Below, one piece after another: positions 35,263 through 49,943 of a DNA stretch of 64,000 bases (its first letter is position 1; every line of letters starts with the position of its first letter). The notes under the pieces are model-generated. The model worked only from the letters and a program-made list of their open reading frames with translations, was not told the DNA's origin and did no database searches. The position numbers and the translations under genes are program-made. This DNA is from Armillaria gallica (lineage: Eukaryota > Basidiomycota > Agaricomycetes > Agaricales > Physalacriaceae): positions 2,294,001 through 2,358,000 of the forward strand of contig JBANDB010000012.1 in NCBI GenBank assembly GCA_037576215.1, read 5' to 3'.

Positions 35263-37693
35263 TTCTGTTATTGCCCCCGTATGCGTATCGTCGCCGAAAC
35301 CTGTGCATTCCGCTAAGTATAGTACCACCCATTTTTAAATATCCCTGGAAATGTGGAGCTCGGGGTCAGAACGCTAGAAATGGGGTTTGGATTGGCATTT
35401 TTCAGGCCCCGAAAGCAAAGATCGACGGTCATACGCACAAGTTGGAACTGACTATGAACTCGGGGTCATTATATCCTGGCCTGTGTCTTGGGCGTACGTT
35501 ACCTGGACATGGCAATAACACCTCAGTGATCAGGCGAACAATACAATCTCTCACAGAAAGATACAACTGAAAGATAATCTCTCGTTATTTTGAAGACAGT
35601 ATTGTACCCGGATCCCTCTTATCGCAGTGATTGCATAATGTCACATACGCACATTCGTGAGCAGTCTAGCGAAGCTGTGGAATTTCACCGCGGAATCCCC
35701 GAACTGAAGGCTCAGATAACAAGAGTGCTAGGAGTCCCAGACGTCTATTCAATCACCCGTACGAAAGGGATGTTCACGTTTGAGACAGTAGCTGCAATTA
35801 TAACTGCAACTGTGGGTGACCATCAGAGCCAGAATCAAGAATACAGTTCCAGGCTTGCAACGACTCTTCTCGCTGCGAAGCCCCTGCAGACGAGTTGGAA
35901 GCAACTCTTCATTGGACAACTTGTTTGTAGCTCGAGCTTCAAGAATGGACAGACATGAGGACGTTCCTGCCGGTGGAGATCAGACCCGCGGGCATCGGAT
36001 GGTGGTTGCACAGCAGAAGATTTGACCATGCTCCACTACTTCGATAAGTCGCACATGAGCTATCAGCAGAGATAGTAAAGCTTTGGAAAAGATACAAGAT
36101 AGATATCGCAGCGCAGATACAATATTGAAATTTGAGCTACAAGTGGTTTTGTGGCTTTTATTGAAGGCTGTCCGGTCAGAGAGGGAGCGAACATCGAGAT
36201 TCAGGAGACAGCGATTTCGACAAAGCCACAGAAAGGTTTTCTCGGTGCGTACGCGAGCGAAGTATAGACCTTGGAAGCGCTGAAATGGTGAATAATTGCA
36301 GAAGGGGCACGCGCACTGCCTACCGCCAACCCACACCGATTAATGTTATGCACGGCGAGAGCTCTGCAAACGCGATAATTGTAGCCGAAGAGTCGAATTG
36401 TTTCTAACAGAAGGGTCCCGTACGGTTGCATGTCAAAGAATTATTCCACAGGTTTGGTATCGGCACGCGCCAACTTCGGTGCTGAGTAGTTGGCGTCATC
36501 ACTGCCCGTTGGATGGTGGAGATACAGGATCGGTGGGTAATCTTGCACTAAACTCTAGCTTCTAAACCTCTTGGAGTATATCTTCAGACCCCTCCCTTAT
36601 ATTGGAGCGTGCCTAGGCAAGGCCAGTGCTAAAACACTCATTGGAAGGTTAACAGATTCATCCACACAAAATAGAGCTTCCCCTGCGAGACAAGTCGACA
36701 GCCACTATCGCTTCAAGAATGATACCCGAACATCAAATCAGGTAAGGGCTAGGAAGCGACGTCGATGAGCCTATCCTCCTGATATGAACTATCAGCTTTC
36801 CGAAGCGGCGGTGCTGGTATTTAGTTCGCAGTCATGTCCGGTTCTCGCGGCCATCTGGGTGTAAATACTGATGTCCACTCTTATGGCATGTTCAGGTAAA
36901 CCCGCTTTTTATAAAGGTTTAGCGATATGGGGACATTCATTAGTGCTCGATTTGCTGCTGGCTCGTGGACCCAAGCCCTGACACGCCTAAGCGGCCGCAA
37001 AGTTTGTTGGATGTAGGTTTTACCCGTTCATCACCGTTCTAGCGCTGATAGCTAGATTAGAAATTCCGTTCCAAGCCGTCGGTGGTGCGGATCAGCCTCG
37101 AGGTCTTGCTCCTATACTCTTCCTGTGCTTGGCGCGTCCATGACACCGTTCCAAGCCAATATAAGGCTCGTGGGAGACTTCACCGGTAGCGGCGATACCA
37201 ACGATCCTTTCTGTTATTTTGCGAAGAAAAAATAGCCGGTGTAAGTAAGCGAAGATGCAAGGATTCTTTGATTTCCACGATGATTTCGCCTGATTGCAAT
37301 GATTAAACGCAATTGATCTCGTTTAAGACGACTTCCCCGGGTAGGCTCGTATCCTTGCCCGACACAAATAGTACTTAATACAGTACCTAGGACATTCGAG
37401 ATGCTTGTCAAGTGTAGAATAGACAATACAAAATCTGTGTATCCTACCTGGAGACAACGGAAATTTTTGATTGAGGAATCCGCCGATAGAGTTATTCGTT
37501 TTGTTGGCTATACGTTCGGATTAATGAGAAAAGGCGAATGTCGGAAAGACACCCCTCATCCAGCTGCTAGCGCCCTATTGATTTCCTCACGTGAGTCGCC
37601 ATTATTATGAGTCATCATTGCCAATATTGATAACCACAAAAATGACAGAGCAACCACGTCCGGACGCGGAATACGGTACTGACAAAGAGGAGG
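35263..37693. other. 2.4-kb gene-free stretch before glutathione reductase
   Basis: Short open frames only. An imperfect local repeat of CCGTTCCAAGCC occurs near 37068 and 37145. Nothing else is seen. Confidence 0.5.
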
Positions 37694-37700
37694 ATATAAA
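37694..37700 (+). promoter_or_regulatory. TATA-like box before glutathione reductase
   Basis: ATATAAA lies about 175 bases before the ATG at 37873. It is the only close TATA match upstream of this gene; assigned by position. Confidence 0.35.
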
Positions 37701-37833
37701 CCAAAAGTCGTGGTAATCCTGGCGTTCCAATCACCCACCTTGACCTTCATTCGCAGGTTATCCCGCGTGAGCTGTTTTGTTTCTCGATCTCCTGCGCTGT
37801 AATTAACTCGGAGCCGGACGTCACGTTGAATAG

Positions 37834-39461
<1,628 letters not shown>

Positions 39462-40850
39462 AGTGGCGTTATTAAATACTTAAAACAAGTGTACATCTTA
39501 GGCTACTCTGTATCATAATCCGATTTGCAGATTTTTTACTTTGACATAGAGGGATGGCAAGTTCTACTGCAGGTAATCCCACTCGACTTGTCAGTTTCTT
39601 TCTTTCCTGATCATGACCCTTCTGCACGCTTAAACTCCATTGATCCCTAGCTAGCCTAACTTCAGTGATAGTTCTTCCACGCTCCAAGTGTTCTATCAGA
39701 ATGGACGTAGTCGTACATGTGGACTGAATCCCTGGTCACAACGATTCCTTTCTTTTCTTGGGCAAACAACAAACATATGATAATATGAAGTACTATCTCT
39801 CAGCCGCTCTCGGTACCGGTATCTGTCGGATGCATTTTCATGCGAGGCGATCATCGTCAAAGGGCTAATGAGCTCAGAATTAAGAACCCAAGCAAGATTC
39901 AAAGACTGACAAAACTGGAAGTCGTCGCGTCATAAACTTAAAGGAAGTCGCGACGTCGAGGTCACGCACCACATAGAATTGCACAGAAGCAAACCAAACC
40001 TGTGAGCGGTGCCCTAAATAATGTGCGCCGTCTATTCTACGGATTCATATCCAAACGTACGGTGCTGCAGGGTTGGGTCTCAGCTAACTTGAATTGTTCT
40101 TTAGTTACACTAACGATACGTTCGGTGGGTGTGGGAGTATGTTCGGAACATCTCAGTAGCAAGCACGTACCCAGTGTAATCGTTGAGGTCCCGAATCGTC
40201 GCCGATCTCCGAGTTCTTGTATATCCTGGGACTGAAGCTTCGGGTGGACTTTACGCCAAGACGCCATCGTGGTTTCTCTCACACGGCGACTGTACCAAAG
40301 CGGAAGGCCAATCATGTTTTGAAGAACGCATTTAATTGCACAACAGTATACGGAGAGAGCCTCTTAGCTGACAGGTGAAAAGTTTGTTCTATCATGTGTA
40401 ACATATAGCCAGTCCTAAAATTGAACATTGGATTCTGCCCGAACAAGGCGTAAATGACCGGCCTCCAAAGGTTGCCAATTCCAGATACCAAGCGAGTTCT
40501 GCTTCGCCGCTGTGGGCAGAGGGCGACACCTGGCTACTTTTGAAAAACAGACAGACGTGAGAAAGTCCCGAAGAAGCAGTTCTGAAAGATGGAAACATGA
40601 TATGAAGCTAAACAGGGTACTGATGGAACTTGTGTGGGTATAATGAAGCGGTAAATTTTACAAAAGGTATCAACAGATATTAGGGTATTATCAGGCTCAA
40701 TAATACACAGTATATGCGACGGCTAACTCACCATCAGCATAAGTTAGCTGATTAATTATATCTATACAGCGTGCCACCAACAGTCCATCGAGGCTATTAC
40801 CATATTTCTCCACCGTAGGCCTCTTACATATTGAAGTCCTTCAGTGTTTG
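39462..40850. other. Region between glutathione reductase and casein kinase genes
   Basis: Convergent 3' ends with 1.4 kb between. No gene, RNA or repeat recognised. Confidence 0.5.
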
Positions 40851-42117
40851 CTACTGCTTCCCACTATTGGCGTTTGCCAGTCGTTTCTTCCGGCATGCCT
40901 CGCAGAACCTTCCACCCGTAGCTTCCTCCTCCGCATGCGGCACAGAAGACGAAGATGCAGATGGAGATGAGGGTGGGGGTACAGTCCAGTCGAAGACGCC
41001 GTCATATTCTACGCCTACGCGCTTTGCCAAGCCGTGGAACAGTTCCCTTAGTCCTTCATAATCGGGCAAATCGTCAAACGATAATGTCCGCGCATATCTA
41101 AGGTTCATATTATTAAAAACAGCGGACTGAAGGATAAAATGAACGCACCTATATAGCACATCGAACTCAGGCGGTAGTCCTTGCGTCAACTTCTCCTCGG
41201 CTTTGAGCTTAGCGTCGCGGATTATATTCCAAGTCTCAGTGACTGGGTTATATGGAGGATAATCCGGTGTACCAGGGGGTGGATGAGTTGGTGCACGCAT
41301 TTTCCGCCAGGGTAACGTTCCCTTGAGAAAATAGATTAACATATATGCCAAGGACTCTAGATCATCCCGTCGCGAAGATTCTATTCAAGCTGTCAGAAGC
41401 ATCTATTAAAATGAAGACAATACGTACCAACTCCTAGATGGGTGTTAATAGCAGCAAACAGTGATGTCCCCACACCGTGCACGTCGTCCTGCTTGTACGG
41501 AATATGCGTTGCCGTCCGTGAGTCGCGAAACTTCTTGGCAAGACCAAAGTCGATGATATTGACTTGGTGAATGGATTTGCCTGTGCCCATGACAAAATTG
41601 GCAGGCTTAATGTCGCGATGAAGGAGCGAGTGAGAATGGATGTATTGGATTCGAGATATCTTCAAGTGGTCCAACATAAGCTTCGCGTCAATTAGCGCCG
41701 AAATGAAAGCAAGAGACACACCAATTGATCCGCCAGCAATAACACTGTCTTCAGCGAAAAACACCGGTTACACATGCGAAAGAGATCCTCCAGCGAGGGA
41801 CCCAAGAGGTCGATGACCATGACATTGTAATCGCCTTGTTTTCCTGAATACATGATCCACGGAACGCCAGGACCGCCCATTAGGCGCTTGTAGATCTGCG
41901 ATTCGAGCTTTAGTGGAGAAGGACCTTGGTGGTGGTGATGCTGTGGGATATCGGGATCAGAGTGGCGACGTCGTCTGCTGCGTTTGGGTTCCGATGGCTC
42001 GAGCTTGATGGCGACTGGCTTGCCGGCGACATTATGTGTGCCTAGGAAGACAGTACCGCAGCCACCGTTGGCAATCTCCTGCTCGAGGCGGTACTTGCCA
42101 CCGAAGGTATACTCCAT
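40851..42117 (-). CDS. Divergent casein kinase 1 family protein kinase
   Basis: Four exons (42117-41722, 41659-41428, 41380-41149, 41097-40851), 368 residues. The kinase fold is complete: VAIKLE (Lys38), ESQIYKRL, HRDIKPANFVMG (Asp148), IIDFGLAKKFRD (Asp169), INTHLGVESSRRDDLESLAYML, which is the CK1 signature, and TLSFDDLPDY near the C-lobe end. Differences from ordinary CK1: the glycine loop reads IANGGCGTV, with Ala for the first Gly; the catalytic loop has KPAN instead of KPDN/KPEN; the activation segment has VGTSLFAAINT for TGTARYASINT; and about 20 residues rich in Arg and His are inserted between the VAIK lysine and helix C. The short tail ends in a Cys-x-x-Cys (FCEACRKKRLA). The frame is intact. 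Likely an active but specialised CK1; substrates unknown. Confidence 0.92.
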
Positions 42118-43316
42118 CGTCGTGGAGAAGATGAAGAGAGACTTTTTTCAGACAAAGGCGTGTAACAAATTCCCACGGCCGGCATTGGCCCTGCTGCTCT
42201 GTTTTGGGATGAACACGATGTCGTGACTTTTTTCTTGATCATTCACTTTGGTTACCAACCGAATATCACGGACGCAAACGACTCATTCAGGATAAATGTG
42301 AATCTTTTTATTCGTCAAGGGCCAGGAAAACGAGCTCTGGCAACATCGACATCAGCGGAATACTCGATTTGGCACCTTTTCTGCATCGTGGCTCGGGTGC
42401 TGTTGTTGCTGCGGTTTCTTTCCTCTTCCTCTATGCTCTCATCTATTCACCGATGAAATTGTTGCCTCTGGCCTTGAACAACGTTTGCGTTTGGTAGCTG
42501 CAATTTTCCAAGACTTAACTCGGGCCCAAAGAAGGCTGAAATGCCGGCGCATAAACTTTCATGCGCATATATTCGAACTGTTACGGCCTATATAATTCTT
42601 TTTTCAACCTGGTGATAGCGCGTACCGTGTTGGCGGCGTCATTCTGCCTAGTTCCTCGTCTCCTATGATGGTTGCCTCCTCGCTACTTCTCTTGTTAACG
42701 TGATCAACTTGGCCCTCTGCTTTCCTCTTTCTCGAAGGTGCTACGTTTTGTTGCTTATCAATTAACCACATGTTCCATTGCCCAAACCTCGGAGATCTAG
42801 GTCCTGCGAACAGTGCGCCCTCCCCACGCCCTTTCATCCGTCCGGCAAGGCGGAGATCCTTTAATTATTCCCGAATGTTCTCGCCCGTGATGAGCGGTAG
42901 ACCTCTGACACCCTTTCTCCAGCTTCGAAAGCTCCTACCAAAGGTACGGTCAAAAAGGGGTGTCGGCTAACAAAATATGCCGCTTTAGATTAAGCCAACA
43001 GATTTTGCTGCGAGTGATACAGTGATACAGTTTTGCTTCAGTCCCTCCGTGTCGCTTGGAACGCCACACCGCTGTCTAGGTCTATACTTCTAATAAGGCG
43101 ACCTACTGATTTTCGCTGTAGAACACTTTGACAGCCAGCCTATTGGCGCCACAAGTGAAAACCAGCTGATGTGACTTTTGTCTGTTATAGAAAGTGATAT
43201 CAGAAGCTCTCTACATGTACAATGTTTGGACGTGAAGCCTACATCTTTGAGATCAAAACCTTTATTGATGGCCATCAACTATCCTGGGAAAATGTTCATC
43301 ATCTGCACCCGTTCTC
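42118..43316. other. Region between casein kinase and the first F-box gene
   Basis: Divergent promoters expected here. Only short open frames; no motif or repeat of note apart from a doubled GTGATACA near 43014. Confidence 0.5.
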
Positions 43317-45088
43317 ATGGACATCATCACTTCGCCTTTCCACAAGCTCCTCACGTCCAACGATTGTCCGACAGAGGAGGATGTCCAGAATATTACCCGA
43401 TTCTGCGCCGAACCCGCAGAAAGGATCCGCAACCTAGATGTGGAGATTGCTGATTTGCAGGAAAGGTTCAACTCCCTCATCTCCAATGCCAGATCTCTGC
43501 AATCACAGCTGAGAGTCGACGAGCACCTTCCATCATCTTTCATGGCACTTCTCTTACCCAGGGAAGCGCAGCAATCCTTGCTTCTCCATGTGTCGGAGAT
43601 GAACCACCATTATGAAGAGGTGTCAAATATCATTGACGTCGAGCTCATCAATCTGCAGGAAATGATCCAAACCGCCTCTTCTGAGCGCGAAGCGGTGCAG
43701 TCCAGATTTTTGGTTGTGGAGCACCTTGCCATTCTTTCCCCCATTCGTCGCCTGCCCACAGAGTTACTCCAGGAGATATTCCTTCGTTGCATCGACGACA
43801 AACCATTCCGGGATATTTGTCCCGAGGGTGGGTACGCTTCTGAAACACCCGTCCTATTTGGGCGGGTCTGCAGCCGATGGCGGACGGTTTCCTTCAGCAC
43901 TCCCAGTCTGTGGTCTTCGCTGAAAATCACCGTCTCCCGCGTCGCAGGCGCCGTTGATTGGGCCGCTCCTGGGAGTCGAAAGATTATCAGGGCATGGTTG
44001 AAAGGTCGGGCCGTCTACCATTGGATGTGTGTCTGTCAGCCAGTCAGACGAGCTCGGCGGCGGAGCTGAGAGACGTGATTTATTGCCTTGGCCTCCCACA
44101 TTGCTATCGTTGGAGGCGCATCATTTTGACGCTCCCGGTGGGCTTCATTGATCATACGGTCTTTGATAACCTCTGCTTTCCGTTGTTGGAAAAGTTTGTC
44201 TTGTGTATTTGCTCCTCTCCCGTGCATGGTCCCGCCGCTTTGAGCAACCTCGCTTTTTTGGAAAGAGCTCACCTACTTCGTGAGTTCAAAATCACGACCA
44301 CGGCAGCACTCATGGGCTTTCCTCGGGCTCCTTGGCATCGCCTCGTCCACATTCATATTGACGTTGGAGAGAATTGGATATTCCTTGAATCCGAACTGTG
44401 GAAGGGTTTAGTTCAATGTGTCAAGCTAAAGTCGTTGCTGTTGAGGACGGCAAATCATCACCGTATTCTCAGAGGTCCGCAATTGACGTCCTCTCAGCGA
44501 GTTACGCTCCCCAGCCTCCGCAAATTCCACATTTCAGGCAGAGAACGATCTTTAACTACGTGGTTGACACTATCTCACATCTTCGATAATCTGAACCTTC
44601 CAAGACTGGAGAATTTGGATATCCGGGGACGTAGTACTGGCCGTCTGTGGGAACGGACCCATCTGCAATCATTTCTTTCGCTGGATAACCTGTTAAACAC
44701 ATCAGCGTGCCCATTGACTACCCTGTCACTCGATGAATACATCTCCGTACCCTCCCGTATCCTACTTCAATGTCTCTCATGTGTCCCTACTCTCCACAAG
44801 TTGACAGTACAACAGAGCAGGGAATGTGGCAGGGATTTGATCGTTGATGACCATTTCCTCGAGGCTCTAACGCCGGGAACGTTATGTCCAAAATTACAGG
44901 TTCTGATTCTGGTAGACAGCGGCGCGTATCAAGAGGACACGCTAGTTGAACTTTTGCGAGCACGGTGTGCCCCACCAGCCGGGGTGGCGAAACTGCAGGA
45001 AGCTTCAATCACTTCTCATCGTCCCAGATCCCACGCTGATGAACAGATAAGAGGTCTGGGAAGTCATTTCACAATGCATCGAGTATAG
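43317..45088 (+). CDS. F-box-like/leucine-rich-repeat protein with one frame break
   Basis: Intron-less. With one base added it codes for 590 residues. The N-terminus is a coiled coil (IRNLDVEIADLQERFNSLI, and a second near residue 95) leading into an F-box-like domain (LSPIRRLPTELLQEIFLRCI, then VCSRWRTVSFSTPSLWSSL), the layout of the large agaricomycete F-box family; such proteins recruit substrates to SCF ubiquitin ligases. The rest has leucine-rich-repeat-like strands (LPSLRKFHISG, LPRLENLDIRG, CPLTTLSLDEY). The frame is lost at the A-run 44001-44003: before it the reading is RKIIRAWLK, after it RSGRLPLDVCLSA in another frame, and one more A joins them. The 3' part (from 44660) lies in a duplicated block whose second copy is at 51209. 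Whether the break is real is open. Confidence 0.8.
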
Positions 45089-45908
45089 CCTCAGGGGTTT
45101 GGGTGAGAGGGAGGAGTCTATTCGGGTGAGGACAAGTGCCTATTCAAACTGCCCCCGTTTGATTACTCAATGCCGGTGCATATGTCGTCTATGTGTAGTG
45201 TTCGTCATAAATTCTCCGAAATGATATCCGGTACATTTCAAACCGCTGTGTACAAACCTTTCCCCGTATACTCGCCAAATCATCTCTCCATCACGTCGCC
45301 ATGCACCTATCCACAGATAAATTCTCTGGATTACCCCGCCAAAAAGGAAAGTCCACTGCTTTATTACTGGCACCAAAGACCGCAAAACTGAGAATGAACA
45401 AGATGACTTGGCTCCTCCGTCGAGCGCCGCAGACGTCAGATAGTTATATTTCTTGAACCAGCCAGGTCTGCGCTTCCTTAGCCACCACTGCGAAAAGAAA
45501 CCGATCACGAAACAAGACCACCACTGGCCGTTGACGGAGTATGGGAGGCTGTGAATCAATGAGCTTCAAATCGTCGATCTTGGACACCATACGTACTATC
45601 CTATGTATAAAGTAATGATGGGGACGTTGATGTACTTCATCGTTTTTGCCAGTGTGCTCCCTGGCTTCGAGTATCGGTGTATGACCCAGAATGGGATCGG
45701 ACAGAATAGCCCAATAAACCTAAGTCAAGTTGACGTCAAAATAAGGGGGCAGTCTGTGGAACATCGACGTACATGCCAAACGGAATAATCCAGTATCCGG
45801 ATTCCTTCCCGTAGGTGAACAGCTCTTTACCTAAAGCGCCCATTGCCACAGACGCAGAATTGACGGATTGGATATTCCATCCACTCCACTACGAAAAACA
45901 TGGTGAAG
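44660..45908. repeat. Duplicated 1.25-kb block, copy 1
   Basis: Near-identical to 51209-52459. It holds the 3' end of the F-box gene (+) and the last three exons of an oligopeptide transporter (-), end to end. Homology stops abruptly at both sides. Confidence 0.93.
45291..45888 (-). pseudogene. 3' fragment of an oligopeptide transporter gene
   Basis: Matches the last three exons of the full transporter gene at 51841-55298, including splice sites. Nothing of the upstream exons follows beyond 45908. Relative to the full copy one T is missing at about 45412, which changes SAALDGG into a wrong frame and removes the normal C-terminus. A truncated, frameshifted relic left by the duplication; unlikely to be made as a protein. 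Confidence 0.85.
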
Positions 45909-46970
45909 CAAACAACGAGTATAGATTCGAACTGATTGATGAAGATAGGATGAGGAGCATATAGAGAATACAAGATAAACGAGACCAGGATATGCTGGGC
46001 AAGCTGTAGAGGCCGTTCATCGGATTATATGCAAGCGACCACTGACAATGCCAGACATACCTCCGATGAAGTATTCGGTTCAGCACATTGGTAACAATAC
46101 GTCGAGAGCCAGCTAAATATTTCCCTTATCGATCATATAACGACCCGCTGATTCCGTCTCTGAAATGACAGGTCAGCAAAAGATAAGGGAACAGGAAAGA
46201 ATCGGAAGATCTCATACCATTGAGCACACTGCGAGAGTCATCGGGCAAGGCAGATGGAGGTATTTTTGATGGACTGCTTGAGTGTTTCCGGGTCAGCCCA
46301 GAGCTGAGCGCTGGTAGCGAGTCGAGCTGGATGGATGTCAAGATGTTGACCCCGCGTGAGGGCTAATGCGTGGGGCGGGGGGATGGTCGAGGTTACATGC
46401 TGAGAAGATGTTAGCTGGAGTAAGTGAAAAGGGAATCGACGCACCTTGCCGTAAGGCCAATGCTTGTACACCTATTAGCGACGCTCCTTCATCTCGCCCG
46501 GACCCTCCTGTCCTCCTGCATCCTCTCTAGCGCATCACTACATCCTTACCACACCCTCTAAAGTGGACTTGCTCCATTCTCGAAGCATTTATGCCCTCGT
46601 CGTCGTTGCCGTGGTTGGATTTGGGTCATGGACCGTTGTCCTCAGGCGAGATGGTGGCTGATATCGAATCCCTCAATGGATTCTAGCTTGTTGACGTCCA
46701 AGAATAGCGTACCCGACAACGATTGACGACTGCTCCTACACATACGTCTCCAGATTCCGTCAAGAAGGGGTACAGGGAAGAATCTTCTAACCGCTAGTGG
46801 AAGAAAGCCATGCCGCGATGCCGTTGAAATACGCTAATTTAGGACTCCTATGTGCCGTGGCTTGCTAGTGGCCATGGCCGGTGTTTCAAGTTAAGCGCTC
46901 TCCGCAGCAGTCATTTGGGCGCATTGTATAGTCTTACACTTCTCGAACACGAGGACATTGCATTCCCCCA
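45909..46970. other. Region between the transporter relic and the HET gene
   Basis: No recognised gene. A minus-strand open frame at 46238-46471 is protein-like but without a known motif. The last 300 bases probably hold the HET gene promoter. Confidence 0.4.
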
Positions 46971-49317
46971 ATGTCTTTCCTCCCGACCACATCTTCCTGC
47001 TCGTCAACTGCCAACGTCGAGTTCCCTGAGCTGGCCTACGCTCCCGTGGATCCTCAAATCGGTGAGTTTGTGCATCGTGAAATGTGGAATGACCTTTTAA
47101 TGTCTATTGCAGCACCTACCATGTCCGACTGGAGTGGCGACGGCACTTTAGAATCCTCTGACTTCAACATTTCTACGAGTTCTCCAGCTATGGAACATGT
47201 GCCCATTGAAGTACGGGAGCTTGTTTGCGAGAACTGTTGGAGAACTGTTTTTACCACCGATGCCTTTCGTCAAGCATGGGAGACCCGCCATTTGGAAATA
47301 AGTCGGGCTCGGTCGTCAGATCGAGATGGCTTCTTGTACACGACGCCTTCGTGGACACAAATGCAGCATCAAAACCGTCAACATTTTATCAGATTCCAGC
47401 ACGTGTGCCATTGGTGCGAAATCCTCCTCCAAGTAATCAGCAATATCCTAGAAAGGGACATCGCAAACAACGAGAAGTTCCAGATGCAGTTAAATTTCCT
47501 GCTAGAGACATTTTATTGGCCACCGCCCTACGAGCACAGAACATATGGATCCCGGCTCCACCTTTCAGTCGCGCTCATTGGCACATGTGATGGGCCTACT
47601 AGTTGTATGGCTGATTTTGTGGTTCATGCTACTAATGGTGCGCCTGATAATATTGTGCTGCAAGTATCATCTTTATTCTAATGGCTACCAAGATGATCCA
47701 GCTGCCAGATTCATTGACCATCGCCCAATGCTTTTGGACGTTGATTCACCCACAGCTTATAGTCTGATCAAGCAACGTATCGACGACTGCTTGCTCCATG
47801 AATGTTGCCCTAAACCCATTCATGCCCCCTTGCCAACCCGGGTGATAGATTGCAAAGATCCTAGTCGTCCTCGCCTCTTTGTCAGCGATGGCATTGAGGA
47901 CCACTATGTCGCACTGAGCTATGTGTGGGGTGCGGCATTGGAGGACCTACCGCACTGTACAACAGCCCAGAATTTGCAGTCTTACATTGTCGAAATCCCC
48001 CTGAACGATATCCCGCTGACTATCGTGGATGCCATCACAATAACCAGAACACTTGGATTGCGATATCTATGGGTGGATTCCCTGTGCATCCTGCAGGATT
48101 CCAAAGAAGACAAGGCGACAGAGATCTCAAAGATCCTGAATACATTCCGTAACGCCTACATGACCATCATCGCGGCCTGCGCTGATCGGGTTAGTGACGG
48201 ATTTTTGCATGCTCGAACCGAACAGGAGGACATCATTTCGCTCCCATTTATCTGCCCTAATGGTGACATCGGGACAATGAAAGTACAAACAAAAGACGTC
48301 GATGAAATGGAACCTACGGAGGAACGTGCGTGGTGCTTGGAGGAATGGGTGCTGTCCCCACGAAAATTGATATATGCCACACATACACTGCAGTATGAGT
48401 GCCAGACAATACACGTAAATGTGAATGGAACCTGCGCCTTCATTATGCCATGTGTCATGACTGAAGGAATCCCGCGCATACCTCTCGTCACCTCTATCGC
48501 TCACCACGATACTAATGATGGCGATCAACCGGCTGACTATGAGCTGGGATGGGCTTGGAAACGCGTACTTGAGCTGTATTCACTAGGATTTACAACGAAG
48601 CAGAGAGATCGACTTATTGCCCTCTCAGGCATTGCCAAACAATTTCAATCCTTCTGGCCACATGGACGATACATGGCTGGGATATGGGAGCACCACCTTC
48701 CAAATGACTTGCTGTGGTGCTATGAAGACGCGGTACCCAAATTAAGACCAGACCATTACCGCGCTCCATCCTGGAGCTGGGCCTCAATTGATGGACCAAT
48801 CCAGATGTTTGCATGGCCAAAAGATGCCAGATTTTTGTACAGTGTCATCCAGTGGGATGTCACTGTAAAACGACAGGATAACCCTTATGGCGAGGTCGAA
48901 GGGGGCTATTTGATTCTTGATGCGATATTACAACCAGCTGTGTGGGATCCGGTCAAAGGAGAACTGTTTGACACAGCAAGTATGCTGAAAGACCACCCCA
49001 ACTTAGTTGAGTTGGAGTTTGACAAAGATAGGCAGTGGCACCAGAGTCGAATCCCGGGACGTACAGTGTGGCGTGATGCCTTGGAACCAGTTTCAGAGGT
49101 GATTGGCAAGGTTTTCCTTGTTCCTGGGTGCCGTAACCGCTTCAGCAACTTGAATGGCCTTGTTCTCGTTCCAGTGACAAGCCAAACCACAGCTGTGCAG
49201 CAATATGACCACTCAGGCTACCCTCTTTATCGTCGCGTTGGTTATTTCCAACTTGACTCAGAAGCGACACCCGAAACGTGGATGAAATCCCCCCACCAGC
49301 TTCTCAGGATCATCTAG
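46971..49317 (+). CDS. HET-domain protein (heterokaryon-incompatibility type)
   Basis: Three exons: 46971-47061, 47113-47637, 47693-49317; 746 residues. The HET domain spans about residues 275-430: YVALSYVWGAA, NDIPLTIVDAITITRTLG, RYLWVDSLCILQD, then EISKILNTFRNAYMTIIAACA and DGFL, all standard. In ascomycetes HET domains trigger cell death after fusion of unlike strains; in basidiomycetes the role is largely untested. The N-terminal part has two Cys-x-x-Cys pairs (LVCENCWRTVF and HVCHWCEILLQ) that could bind zinc, and a downstream motif WCLEEWVLSPRKLIYA typical of the group. Intron 1 (51 bases, donor GTGAGT) has no stop and keeps the frame, so unspliced RNA would code for 17 extra residues. 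The frame is intact. Start: the first ATG in frame upstream of the intron. Confidence 0.9.
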
Positions 49318-49415
49318 ATCAAAGCCGGCAATCATCAGCATTTGCGGGAAGCATCAAGCAATGTGTCTTGTGCATATGGTAGATGGGTGTTATTGCATTA
49401 CAGGCTCAGTAGTAT

Positions 49416-49894
49416 TAGCGGGCGTCAGAGTAGGCGATTATGCCTCGATTATGAGAATGATTATGAAAATAGTAGGAGTCAGAGTGGGCGATTATGGTCG
49501 ATTATGAGGTCGATTATGATAACGATTATGGGCCCGATTATGGGTCATAATCACCATGATAACCGCCCTGACTCTGACCGTAAGCTGAGTGACGTCGGAC
49601 GATAATTAATTATGTAAAGGTGAGCTGGCGTGAGGATCATAATCGCCGTTTGTAATCGTCGCCATACTCGTAGAAGCGCCTCTGGAGTCGCTTCTACGAT
49701 TATGCTCGATTTCGATTATTCTCACGATTATGGTCCTCATAATCGTTCCCATAATCGTTTACTCTGACTACACCTATTAAATGATTATGGACCGATGTCG
49801 GTTATTCCCACGATTATGGACTCATAATCGTTGCATAATCACCTTCATAATCGCTCTCATAATCGTTCATAATCCTGTACTCTGACCCCCCTTA
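49416..49894. mobile_element. MITE-like element A with GATTATG motifs
   Basis: Begins with GCGGGCGTCAGAGTAGGCG and ends with CCTGTACTCTGACCCCCC, imperfect inverted copies of the ends of element B. In between it holds about 20 copies of GATTATG or its complement and a small hairpin (TAGAAGCG/CGCTTCTA near 49670). A further end-like TACTCTGAC at about 49760 suggests nested or partly duplicated elements. It has no coding capacity. It starts 98 bases behind the HET gene. Confidence 0.75.
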
Positions 49895-49943
49895 TTGAAG
49901 AAATGTTCTAGCTGGTAGCATGTAGGGTGATGATTCACGATAT

